A DNA stretch of 25,549 nucleotides from Bacillota bacterium (GTDB taxonomy: Bacteria; Bacillota; Clostridia; Christensenellales; CAG-138): assembly GCA_023435025.1 (NCBI GenBank), contig JAEYSE010000061.1, positions 1 to 25,549 of the forward strand, read 5' to 3'. The notes below the pieces were generated by a model that worked only from the letters and a program-made list of their open reading frames with translations, was not told where the DNA came from and did not search any database. The stretch's first letter is position 1. Each line of letters opens with the position of its first letter. Below, in pieces: positions 1 to 6,897 of the stretch. Both the position numbers and the translations under genes were made by a program.

Positions 1-26
1 CATGGGGCCGGCGGGGGTTGTACGGG

Positions 27-45
27 CGGGGGGCCGCGCCCCCCG
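27..45. repeat. GC hairpin in intergenic repeat region
   Basis: A perfect inverted repeat with an 8-bp stem (CGGGGGGC) and the loop CGC, followed by a C-rich stretch and a run of seven T. The form (G-run, C, three bases, GC, C-run) matches hairpins at 3359-3373 and 6704-6722. The rest of 1-227 shows no convincing gene; the small open frame at 18-215 runs through this repeat and has no ribosome binding site. No clear promoter for the amidase was found here. Confidence 0.55.
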
Positions 46-227
46 ACCCCCGGGATTTTTTTCGAAAGTCTCGGCACCCCGTACACATTGCGCGAGGTGG
101 TGTTAGAAGGGTTTTAACCTCCCGTCCTCCGCACCCCGGACGCCGTAAAAGACATATCATACAAAAGAGGCTTTTCCTGCGGATGAACTTCCAGTGTAAA
201 GCCACAACAGAATGAATAGGAGTACGT

Positions 228-974
228 ATGTTTGAATATGTTACGGACGTCGGCCTAACCTGGCCAAAGGGCCGCACAGAGAGGCGGCTGACCGACCATG
301 TGCAGATCCACCATACGGTGGGCGACTTTGATACGCCGGAAAAATGGCGGGCGCTGCATAACCGGCGGATTACGCAAAACGGTTGGAAGGGGATAGAATA
401 TTCCTTCGGCGTAAACTCACAGGGTATCGTATTTGACGGGCGGGGGTTACTCTACAAGCACGGCGCGGTCAAAAACAGCAATACAACGAATGAAAGCGGA
501 ATAGGCGCTGCGGACCGCTCGGTTTCCATTACTTTGATCGGCGATATGCGAAAACCGGGATTGCCCACAGAGCCGCAACTGGACGCCGCTCTGCGCCTGA
601 CAAAAGACGTTATGGAGAAATACAGCCTTTCTTCTTCGCAGGTGCTCGGCCACGGGGAAATTCCAGTGGCAGGCGGGGGAACCTACCCTACAGCCTGCCC
701 CAGCATGGATATGGGCGCATTCCGCGCAAGGCTTGCAGGAATCGCTCCCGAGCCGGAGCCCAAGCTTCCGGCGCTCTACCGCTATGCGGGCGACACGTTT
801 GTAAACATCCGCGTCGGTGCGGGTACGCAACATGAAAGTATCGGCCGGATCAGCAAAGACGAGCGCTGCATTGTACTTGCCCGCCAGGGCAATTGGATGG
901 AGATCATCCCCCACGAAGCATCCCCTATGCTGCGCGGCTGGTGCATACAAACCTATTTAGAAAGAGCGGATTAG
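228..974 (+). CDS. N-acetylmuramoyl-L-alanine amidase with SH3 domain (phage endolysin type)
   Basis: A 248-residue peptidoglycan hydrolase expected to cut the bond between N-acetylmuramic acid and L-alanine of the stem peptide. Residues about 20-170 form an Amidase_2/PGRP-type zinc domain: likely zinc ligands are a His in IHHT (27-30), His142 in LGHGE and Cys157 in TACPS. A Pro/Glu linker near 173-182 leads to an SH3-like domain (about 185-245, VNIRVGAGT), usual for wall binding. There is no signal peptide, as in phage endolysins that rely on a holin, and a holin-like gene follows 73 bases downstream. TAGGAG lies five bases before the ATG. It could belong to a prophage extending left of the window or be a domesticated lysis gene. 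Confidence 0.88.
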   Translation: MFEYVTDVGLTWPKGRTERRLTDHVQIHHTVGDFDTPEKWRALHNRRITQNGWKGIEYSFGVNSQGIVFDGRGLLYKHGAVKNSNTTNESGIGAADRSVSITLIGDMRKPGLPTEPQLDAALRLTKDVMEKYSLSSSQVLGHGEIPVAGGGTYPTACPSMDMGAFRARLAGIAPEPEPKLPALYRYAGDTFVNIRVGAGTQHESIGRISKDERCIVLARQGNWMEIIPHEASPMLRGWCIQTYLERAD

Positions 975-1047
975 CGTGGCGTAAGACCGCGGAATGGGTC
1001 ATATACGGCCTCTCCTTTTCATAGTGTGAATTAAAAAGGAGGGCGCT

Positions 1048-1344
1048 ATGGAAGAGTTTTTTTCATGGAGCATGCTGGCAACCTATTCCGGTGCTACACT
1101 TGCCACAACGCTCATCACCCAACTATTAAAGGGAATCCCGCTGATTGAAAAGCTCCCCACACGCGTATTCAGCTACCTTGTCGCCTTTCTTCTACTGCTA
1201 TTGTCCACGGCGTTTACAACGGGACTAACGTTAAATAGCGGCGCGCTGTGCCTGATTAACGCAGTAGTCGTAAGCCTCGCCGCGAACGGCGCATTCGATG
1301 CGGTGAAACTCGCGCGCGGCACCCCGCAGAAGAAAAAGAAATAG
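1048..1344 (+). CDS. Holin-like small membrane protein
   Basis: A 98-residue protein with three likely membrane segments (about 8-27, 38-60 and 68-88) and a very basic tail ending in KKKKK, the usual layout of small phage holins that let an endolysin reach the wall. The start is set by AAGGAGG five bases before the ATG. It follows an endolysin-type amidase and is followed directly by an intrinsic terminator, so the two form a small lysis cassette. The order endolysin then holin reverses the commonest phage order. The holin role is inferred from size, topology and neighbour; no family signature is certain by eye. Confidence 0.65.
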   Translation: MEEFFSWSMLATYSGATLATTLITQLLKGIPLIEKLPTRVFSYLVAFLLLLLSTAFTTGLTLNSGALCLINAVVVSLAANGAFDAVKLARGTPQKKKK

Positions 1345-1363
1345 TGCCTTGGCACATGATGAA

Positions 1364-1394
1364 AGGCTCCGTTGCATCAACGGAGCCTGTTTTT
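1364..1394 (+). terminator. Intrinsic terminator of the amidase-holin unit
   Basis: A perfect 11-bp stem (AGGCTCCGTTG with its complement) around the loop CAT, followed by GTTTTT on the plus strand. It sits 20 bases after the holin stop. The T-run reaches into the stop codon of the convergent nitroreductase gene. The minus-strand side lacks a U-tract, so it is oriented for the plus strand. Confidence 0.88.
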
Positions 1395-1932
1395 ACCACT
1401 TTTCTTTATGCCACTTATGTTCCTCAAAGCGTTCCACAGGGTGCGCACGCGGTACGAGGGGGACGTTTGGATGCCCCACCGCAATCAGGCTGACCACGCG
1501 GACGCCTTCCGGAATGCCCAGCAGCGCTTTCACGTCCGCGTAATTGGGCCGTTTGGGGTGTATGCCCAGCCACACGCCGCCCAGACCCAAAGCGTCAATG
1601 CAAATGAGCATATTTTCCGTGGCCGCAACACTGTTCTGCACCAGGAACTCTTCATCCTCGGTCTTAATGCCGGGAGCGTAGCCGCAGCAGACGATGCACA
1701 GCGTAGCTTCTTTGAGCATGGCCCACCACTTGCTCAGAGGGGCCAGCGCATCGAGCTTTTCGCGGGACGTGACTGTGATGATCTCCCATGTGCGCTTGTT
1801 GTGCGCAGAAGGGGCGTACATGCCCGCGCGTAAAATGGCCTGGATTTGCTCCTCGGTTATGGGCTCTTTGGTAAAGGATCGGACGCTGCGGCGCTGAAGC
1901 AGCGCGTCAATGGCTGATTTTTCATGATGCAT
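1393..1932 (-). CDS. Nitroreductase family protein
   Basis: A 179-residue flavoprotein of the nitroreductase family (FMN, NAD(P)H-dependent reduction of nitro or quinone compounds; the natural substrate cannot be told). The FMN-binding start RRSVRSF is at 14-20, MYAPSAHNKRTWEI follows, and the later block VAATENMLICIDALGLGGVWLG and the C-terminal VIAVGHP-like segment (SLIAVGHPN) are typical. The frame is open further upstream, but AAAGGAG lies seven bases before the ATG at 1932, so the shorter start is chosen. It follows mnmE by 72 bases on the same strand and is probably cotranscribed. It is at the short end for the family. Confidence 0.85.
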   Translation of the reverse strand: MHHEKSAIDALLQRRSVRSFTKEPITEEQIQAILRAGMYAPSAHNKRTWEIITVTSREKLDALAPLSKWWAMLKEATLCIVCCGYAPGIKTEDEEFLVQNSVAATENMLICIDALGLGGVWLGIHPKRPNYADVKALLGIPEGVRVVSLIAVGHPNVPLVPRAHPVERFEEHKWHKEKW

Positions 1933-2004
1933 ATCGGGTCTCCTTTGCACAATGCCCTGTGCGGCTTTTTTATGAGTATAAGCGACCACTTGCGTGTTCG
2001 GCAA

Positions 2005-3327
2005 TTATTTTCCCACGCAAAACCGCTCAAATATGCGGTTGATTACCGTTTCATCCACAACGCTTCCGGTAATGGCGCCAAGGGAAATGAGCGCCCCACG
2101 GATATCCGTGGCCATACAATCCGGCTCCGGCGCGAACTTTGCGGAGCGGAGAAAGCCAAGCGCTTCCTCCAGTGCGCCCACATGCCGGGCGTTTGTGACA
2201 TACGCGCCGGAGACAGGCCCCGCCGCAAGGCGGATAGCGTCCGTAAGCGCGTCCAGTCCCTCACCCGTTTTTGCGCTGACCTTCAGCGTTTCTTTTCCCT
2301 CAAAAAGTGCATGCAACTCCCAAGCGGCGGGCAGATCGGCCTTTGTTTGCAGCAAAATACACTTTGCATTCCGCGTTTGCTCAACCAATGCCATATCCTG
2401 CGGGGCAAGCGGCGTGGAACCGTCCAGCAGCAGTAGCGCAATGTCCGCCCTCTGCATGGCATGCAAAGCACGCGAAACGCCCTCGCGCTCCGCCTCATCC
2501 TCGGTCTCCCGCAGCCCGGCGGTATCAAACAGGCGGACGGGGATGCCGTCCAGTGAAAGCTGTTCCTCCAGCACGTCCCTCGTGGTGCCTGCCTGCGGTG
2601 TGACGATGGCACGGGGATAGCCCAGCAGTGCATTCATCAGGCTGGATTTTCCGGCGTTCGGCCGGCCGATAAGCGCAACGCGCAGCCCTTCGCGCAGCAC
2701 GCGCCCGGTCTTCCCCTGCGCAATGAGTGTGGACAAAGCATCTTCCGCCGCTTGAAGCTGCTCCGGCAGCGTGGAAAACACGTCCTCCTCCAGTTCCTCC
2801 GGATAATCGATGGCAGCACTGACGCCGGAAAGCGCTTCCGTGAGTAGTGTTTCCACGGAAGCTATTTCGCGGCTCAACCTGCCCTGGAGCTGTTCCATGG
2901 CGGCATCCGCAGCGCGCTCGGCGGTGGACTGTATCAAGTCCATCACCGCTTCCGCTTCCACCAGGTCCATTTTGCCATTTAGAAACGCACGGCGCGTGAA
3001 CTCCCCCGGCTCGGCCGGGCGTAACCCCAACGAGAGCAGCGCGTTCTGCACCGCACGCACCACGGCGGGGCCACCGTGGCAGAACACTTCCGCCATATCC
3101 TCGCCGGTATAACTGTTGGGCGCAGGGTAGAAAACCGCCATGGCATCATCCAACTGCCGCCCATTCTGGGTTAGCCGTACCCGCGTCATGCGGCGCGGAT
3201 GATCGGAGAGATTTTTTTCTGAAAGCGCAAAAAGCGCCGCGTCGCTTTTCGAGCCGCTGACGCGCAGCATGCAGATCGCGCCGCCGATCGGCGTGGCGGG
3301 GGCAAAAATGGTATCGGGGATGGACAT
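2005..3327 (-). CDS. mnmE: tRNA uridine-5-carboxymethylaminomethyl(34) synthesis GTPase MnmE
   Basis: MnmE (TrmE) works with MnmG to place the carboxymethylaminomethyl group on wobble uridine 34 of tRNAs, in the cytoplasm. The 440 residues have the full architecture: an N-terminal formyl-THF-binding domain (1-118, with GEFTRRAFLNGKMDL), a helical domain, and an inserted Ras-like G domain with G1 GRPNAGKS (221-228), TTRD (248-251), DTAG (268-271) and a TKAD variant of NKxD. The C-terminus is the conserved FCVGK with Cys437. AGGAG precedes the ATG. In most Firmicutes mnmE follows khpB and precedes mnmG; here a nitroreductase follows and khpB is about 19 kb away on the other strand. Confidence 0.97.
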   Translation of the reverse strand: MSIPDTIFAPATPIGGAICMLRVSGSKSDAALFALSEKNLSDHPRRMTRVRLTQNGRQLDDAMAVFYPAPNSYTGEDMAEVFCHGGPAVVRAVQNALLSLGLRPAEPGEFTRRAFLNGKMDLVEAEAVMDLIQSTAERAADAAMEQLQGRLSREIASVETLLTEALSGVSAAIDYPEELEEDVFSTLPEQLQAAEDALSTLIAQGKTGRVLREGLRVALIGRPNAGKSSLMNALLGYPRAIVTPQAGTTRDVLEEQLSLDGIPVRLFDTAGLRETEDEAEREGVSRALHAMQRADIALLLLDGSTPLAPQDMALVEQTRNAKCILLQTKADLPAAWELHALFEGKETLKVSAKTGEGLDALTDAIRLAAGPVSGAYVTNARHVGALEEALGFLRSAKFAPEPDCMATDIRGALISLGAITGSVVDETVINRIFERFCVGK

Positions 3328-3358
3328 ATGTGGCTCCTGAATCTTCGGATTCTTTTTA

Positions 3359-3443
3359 GAGGGCGTTGCCCTCGAGCTCCCACCAAAGGGACACGTCCCT
3401 TTGGAATCCCTTCTCTAGGAATCGCCCAATAAGGCGTTTCCTA
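3359..3443. repeat. Three successive hairpins of a dispersed intergenic repeat
   Basis: Three hairpins in a row: 3359-3373 (stem GAGGGC, loop GTT), 3383-3404 (9-bp stem CCAAAGGGA, loop CACG) and 3416-3443 (TAGGAATCGCC paired with GGCGTTTCCTA, one T-T mismatch). The first two, the spacer and the following AATCCC...TCTC recur at 6704-6764 with stem changes that keep pairing. They lie between the end of the UPF0210 gene and the start of mnmE. No gene is visible in 3328-3510. Confidence 0.75.
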
Positions 3444-3451
3444 ATGGGTTT

Positions 3452-3498
3452 TTAGGGCCGTTACGGCCCTAAACGGTGGTTTGGAGGCAGAACCTCCA
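3452..3498. repeat. Two further hairpins, second copy at 15761-15807
   Basis: Hairpin 3452-3472 has the 9-bp stem TTAGGGCCG and loop TTA. Hairpin 3482-3498 has stem TGGAGG and loop CAGAA. The pair, with its spacer (ACGGTGGTT), recurs at 15761-15807, where the first hairpin is identical and the second has stem TGAGGGC with paired changes. Confidence 0.75.
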
Positions 3499-3510
3499 TT
3501 CCGTATCCGT

Positions 3511-4875
3511 CTAGTTCTTCAAACTATGGATCGGCGCGGGAATGCGCCCGCCGCGCGCGATAAACGCGTTGCAGGAATACCGGTTCACATCCATCACCGG
3601 CGCGCGGCCCAGTAACCCCCCGAACTCCACGAACTCGCCCGCTTGTTTGCCGGGGGCCGGGATGATGCGCACGGCGGTGGTCTTGTTGTTGACCATGCCG
3701 ATGGCGGCTTCGTCCGCTAATATACCGGATATGGTTTCGGCAGGGGTATCGCCGGGGATGGCGATCATATCAAGGCCGACGGAGCATACGCAGGTCATTG
3801 CCTCAAGTTTCTCCAACGTTAATGCGCAGATCGCCGCGGCCTCTATCATGCCCGCGTCTTCACTCACCGGAATAAACGCGCCAGAAAGCCCGCCTACGTG
3901 GCCGGAGGCCATGACGCCGCCTTTTTTCACGGCGTCGTTCAAAAGCGCAAGCGCGGCGGTGGTGCCGGGCGCGCCGGCGTATTCAAGGCCCATTTCGGTG
4001 AGGATATGCGCTACCGAATCGCCTATAGCCGGGGTGGGGGCAAGAGAGAGATCCACAATACCAAAGGGAACGTTCAGCCTTCTTGACGCTTCCTGCGCTA
4101 CAAGCTGCCCCACGCGGGTGATGCGGAAGGCCGTCTTTTTGATGGTTTCCGCTACGACATCAAACGGCTCGCCCTTTACGCGGGTGAGCGCGCTTTTCAC
4201 AACGCCGGGGCCGGAAACGCCTACGTTAATCACGCAGTCCGGCTCGCCCGCGCCATGGAATGCACCCGCCATAAAGGGGTTGTCCTCCACGGCGTTGCAG
4301 AAGGCCACAAGCTTGGCGGCCCCCAGCCCGTCCTTTTCACGGGTGAGTTCGGCAGCGGCTTTGATGACACGGCCCATTTGCGCAACGGCATTCATGTTGA
4401 TACCCGCACGCGTGGTACCGACGTTGACGCTGGAGCATACGAAATCCGTAATACTGAGGGCTTCAGGGATGCTCGCAATGAGCGCTTCATCGCTTATGGT
4501 GGCGCCTTTATGGACCAATGCGGAAAACCCGCCGATAAAATCAATGCCCAGCGTCTTTGCTGCTTTGTCCATGGCGCGGGCGATGGGCACGTAATCCTTA
4601 GCCTTTGTTCCCGCCGCCACCAGCGAGATTGGCGTAACGGAAACGCGCTTGTTGACGATGGGGATACCGTAGCGCTCTTCAATTTCTTTACCCACCCGCA
4701 CAAGATCATGTGCAGAGTGGCAGATATGGTCGTAAATGCGGGTGCAGAGAATATCCATATCATCACACGCGCAGGAAAGCAGAGAAATGCCCATTGTGAT
4801 TGTGCGGATATCCAGGTTCTCCCGGTCGATCATGCGGATGGTTTCGAGTATTTCGTTGGCGTTCATCATGGCCAT
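3511..4875 (-). CDS. UPF0210 (DUF711) family protein
   Basis: A 454-residue protein that matches the UPF0210/DUF711 family along its length (start ANEILETIRMIDRENLDIRTIT; Gly-rich blocks such as GAFHGAGEPDCVINVGVSGPGVV). The molecular function of this family is not established; it has a fold related to the PFL-like glycyl radical enzymes, but no glycyl-radical function should be assumed. The start is the first of several ATGs (MAMMN) because AAGGAG lies seven bases upstream of it. It follows the ACT gene by 11 bases, a pairing seen in many Firmicutes, which suggests the ACT protein regulates it. Confidence 0.92.
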   Translation of the reverse strand: MAMMNANEILETIRMIDRENLDIRTITMGISLLSCACDDMDILCTRIYDHICHSAHDLVRVGKEIEERYGIPIVNKRVSVTPISLVAAGTKAKDYVPIARAMDKAAKTLGIDFIGGFSALVHKGATISDEALIASIPEALSITDFVCSSVNVGTTRAGINMNAVAQMGRVIKAAAELTREKDGLGAAKLVAFCNAVEDNPFMAGAFHGAGEPDCVINVGVSGPGVVKSALTRVKGEPFDVVAETIKKTAFRITRVGQLVAQEASRRLNVPFGIVDLSLAPTPAIGDSVAHILTEMGLEYAGAPGTTAALALLNDAVKKGGVMASGHVGGLSGAFIPVSEDAGMIEAAAICALTLEKLEAMTCVCSVGLDMIAIPGDTPAETISGILADEAAIGMVNNKTTAVRIIPAPGKQAGEFVEFGGLLGRAPVMDVNRYSCNAFIARGGRIPAPIHSLKN

Positions 4876-4886
4876 GCGTGCGCTCC

Positions 4887-5162
4887 TTACACCTTGTGCA
4901 TGGCGTCAAATATCTCTTCGCTCTGGATGCGGATGGAGATATGCTGCGCCGAACCCAAAAGGTTCAGGTTTTCCTTCACTTCATGGAAAGAATGCTTTGC
5001 CTCGGACATGTCCACAAGCATAAGCATGACGAATATGTCTTCGTCCATGACTGTCTGCGTAATGTCCAGAATGTTGATGGAAAGCTCGCTCAGGCGGTTG
5101 CTGACGCTTGCGATAATGCCAACGCGGTCGCGCCCCAATACGGTGACGATTGCCCTGTTCAT
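4887..5162 (-). CDS. ACT domain-containing protein (UPF0237)
   Basis: A 91-residue single ACT domain: the first strand RAIVTVLGRDRVGIIASVSNRL carries the glycine turn (GRDRVGI) that binds small ligands, often amino acids, in ACT domains. Members of UPF0237 are small stand-alone regulators. GGAGG lies seven bases before the ATG. It is the first gene of a two-gene unit with the UPF0210 gene, and a candidate promoter lies just upstream. The ligand is unknown. Confidence 0.92.
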   Translation of the reverse strand: MNRAIVTVLGRDRVGIIASVSNRLSELSINILDITQTVMDEDIFVMLMLVDMSEAKHSFHEVKENLNLLGSAQHISIRIQSEEIFDAMHKV

Positions 5163-5201
5163 ATATGATCCTCCAAAAAGGTTTGATGCTACAGTTGTTT
5201 T

Positions 5202-5230
5202 ATTTTACGCTATGCGTCATTAGAACGCAA
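5202..5230 (-). promoter_or_regulatory. Candidate promoter of the ACT-UPF0210 unit
   Basis: Read on the minus strand: TTGCGT, 17 bases, TAAAAT. The -10 box is 5/6 to consensus and the -35 box keeps TTG. It lies about 40 bases upstream of the ACT start codon. Confidence 0.5.
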
Positions 5231-5260
5231 GAAATTGGGGCGTTGACCGCCAGAGGCAAT

Positions 5261-5833
5261 CTATTTCATCAACGCGGCGATTTCTTTTTGCGGCATTAAG
5301 TGCGATAACAGCGCAAGCAAATTTGCTTCCGTCGCTTCCACCCGTGGTAAGGGATGGGGTAATGTATCTTCCCACTGTGTATATGTTCCCCACAGGAAAG
5401 AGGACCATGTTTCATTCATGGTGCGGTCCCGCTCCATGGCGGTGACAAGAAGCTCGGATAGAAGCGGGTCAAACGCGGCGGTAAAAGACTTTCCGGAAAG
5501 CAGCAGCGCATTCTTGATTTCCTGCGTGCTTTTGGGCCCGCAAGCAGCGAGAAAGTCGTAAATGCGGCGGCTTTCCCCGGGCATTTTGTTAAGCCGCTGC
5601 TTGTAAGGTTTGAGCATGGCGTAGAGTATGGGGGAAAGATAGGTCGTCCGTTTGCGGTAGGCCTTGGAATACACGGCCTCCCGCGTTTCAATTAAAGAAA
5701 TAATGGTGTTCCAGTCACCGCCCGCGTCATTGAGCGAGGGGAGGTACGCGTTAAAATTGCACAGCAGGATGTGGTTGCGGGCAAAATACGCCCGAAGGCT
5801 AGAAACCGGGTCTAAGAAGGCTGTCTGTTCCAT
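5261..5833 (-). CDS. AlkZ-related winged-helix protein
   Basis: A 190-residue protein that resembles the small AlkZ-related proteins of Clostridia. The middle part (about 85-135) reads as a winged helix: GESRRIYDFLAACGPKSTQEIK followed by a segment rich in hydrophobic heptads and ending in a Trp/Tyr-rich stretch WSSFLWGTYTQWEDTLP. The AlkZ/AlkX family are DNA glycosylases that excise alkylated or crosslinked bases, but this protein is about half their length and I see no catalytic QxQ-type motif, so activity is not claimed. AGGAGG inside the end of rsmI precedes the ATG; the gap to rsmI is one base, so translation is likely coupled. Confidence 0.6.
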   Translation of the reverse strand: MEQTAFLDPVSSLRAYFARNHILLCNFNAYLPSLNDAGGDWNTIISLIETREAVYSKAYRKRTTYLSPILYAMLKPYKQRLNKMPGESRRIYDFLAACGPKSTQEIKNALLLSGKSFTAAFDPLLSELLVTAMERDRTMNETWSSFLWGTYTQWEDTLPHPLPRVEATEANLLALLSHLMPQKEIAALMK

Positions 5834-5834
5834 G

Positions 5835-6686
5835 CTACTCCTCCTCTTCCCTACTCAGTTGAAGCGCGCGGGCATAGATAAGTTTCTTTGGTGCCTGCAA
5901 AATGGCTGCAGCGGCAGCGGAAGCATCCCGAACAGAAAACCCTTCCCGCAGCAGCCGCGTAATCGCCCCATCCAGGGCAGCATCCGAAACACCTTCCTCC
6001 TTCTTACGCTCTGCGCCCTGTATTGCGATGACGCACTCTCCGCGCGGCGGTTCCGCAAAACGCGCGCACAGCGTGGAAAGCGTCCCCCGCGCGGCTTCCT
6101 CGTGTACTTTCGTCAGTTCCCGCAGCACCGCCGCCGGGCGGTCGCCTAGCACGTTTAGCAAATCCTTCAATGTAGCGGGGAGGCGCACCGGACTTTCGTA
6201 TAACAGAACGAGTCCTTCCTGCTCCTTAATCTTTTCCAGTATAGCAGCGCGGGGCTTTTTCTCCCGCGGCAAAAACCCGTAGAACATGAACGGCTCCGCG
6301 TACAGGCCGGACAGTACCGCAGCGGTGGGCACAGCCGAAGCGCCGGGCAGCACCGTTACGGGCAGGCCCTCTTTTGCGCAAGCCGCAAGAAGCATGGCGC
6401 CCGGGTCCGAAATCCCCGGCATGCCCGCGTCCGAACAAAACGCGATGTTTTTTCCCTGCCGCAACTCCTGCACCAGTTCCGCTGCGCGCTCACGCTCATT
6501 GTGTTCATGGCAGCTGACGAGCGGCTTTTTGATGTTATAGTGGTTTAACAGCCCCAGTGTGTGGCGCGTGTCCTCCGCCCAGACGCTGTCCGCCTCCTGC
6601 AACACGCGCAGCACACGTAGCGTCACGTCCTCCAGGTTGCCGATGGGCGTCGCGCAGAGGTACAGCGTTCCGGTTGACTGTTCCAT
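5835..6686 (-). CDS. rsmI: 16S rRNA (cytidine(1402)-2'-O)-methyltransferase RsmI
   Basis: RsmI adds the 2'-O-methyl group to C1402 in the decoding centre of 16S rRNA. The 283 residues show the tetrapyrrole-methylase-like signatures: ATPIGNLED (12-20), AEDTRHT (37-43), SDAGMPGISDPG (85-96) and LPGASAVPTA (113-122). A GTG four codons upstream is also in frame, but GAGG six bases before the ATG at 6686 favours this start. It is followed by the AlkZ-related gene after one base. Upstream is a hairpin-rich interval and then the trmN6-like gene on the same strand. Confidence 0.96.
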   Translation of the reverse strand: MEQSTGTLYLCATPIGNLEDVTLRVLRVLQEADSVWAEDTRHTLGLLNHYNIKKPLVSCHEHNERERAAELVQELRQGKNIAFCSDAGMPGISDPGAMLLAACAKEGLPVTVLPGASAVPTAAVLSGLYAEPFMFYGFLPREKKPRAAILEKIKEQEGLVLLYESPVRLPATLKDLLNVLGDRPAAVLRELTKVHEEAARGTLSTLCARFAEPPRGECVIAIQGAERKKEEGVSDAALDGAITRLLREGFSVRDASAAAAAILQAPKKLIYARALQLSREEEE

Positions 6687-6703
6687 GGGAGACCTCACTT
6701 TCT

Positions 6704-6777
6704 GCAGGGGCTTTGCCCCTGCACCTCACCCAAGGGGCACGTCCCTTGGGAATCCCATCTCTTAGGTATAGCGCTAT
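6704..6777. repeat. Second copy of the paired-hairpin repeat
   Basis: Hairpin 6704-6722 has stem GCAGGGGC and loop TTT; hairpin 6729-6750 has stem CCCAAGGGG, loop CACG and a G-T closing pair. AATCCCATCTCTTAGG follows, matching the copy at 3359-3420. A 12-base palindrome (TATAGCGCTATA, 6766-6777) follows where the first copy has its third hairpin. It lies just upstream of rsmI. Confidence 0.72.
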
Positions 6778-6781
6778 AAAA

Positions 6782-6896
6782 CTACGCTTTCTTTTGCTTC
6801 TTGCACCCGAATGGTACATTCGGGTATTTTCCAAGGATTGATGTGCATGCCTGCGGCATGCACAACCGATCTTTCGTGGGGGGAAAAGAAGCGTAC
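6782..6896. repeat. Inverted-repeat element with two inner hairpins
   Basis: The ends form an imperfect inverted repeat (TACGCTTTCTTTTGC near 6784 against GGAAAAGAAGCGTA near 6880-6895). Inside are two strong hairpins: 6805-6825 (stem ACCCGAATG, loop GTA) and 6842-6864 (stem TGTGCATGCC, loop TGC). The layout suggests a miniature element or a structured RNA; no reading frame is convincing. The element fills the gap up to the stop of the trmN6-like gene. Confidence 0.5.
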
Positions 6897-6897
6897 C

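Noticed and set aside
18..215. 65-codon open frame at the left end
   Set aside because: It runs through the GC hairpin repeat, has no ribosome binding site and a composition unlike a real protein.
228..1344. Complete prophage
   Set aside because: Only two lysis genes are present; no integrase, capsid, tail or attachment site is seen in the window.
3359..3498. CRISPR-like array
   Set aside because: The five hairpins differ in sequence and there are no constant repeats with unique spacers.
3542..4594. 350-codon plus-strand frame opposite the UPF0210 gene
   Set aside because: An antisense shadow of a well-conserved minus-strand gene in GC-rich DNA; no family pattern and no ribosome binding site.
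4255..5223. 322-codon plus-strand frame across the UPF0210 and ACT genes
   Set aside because: It overlaps two recognised genes and the ACT ribosome binding site and resembles no protein.
5261..5833. Active AlkZ-type DNA glycosylase
   Set aside because: The protein is about half the length of AlkZ and the catalytic QxQ-type motif is not visible, so only relatedness is claimed.
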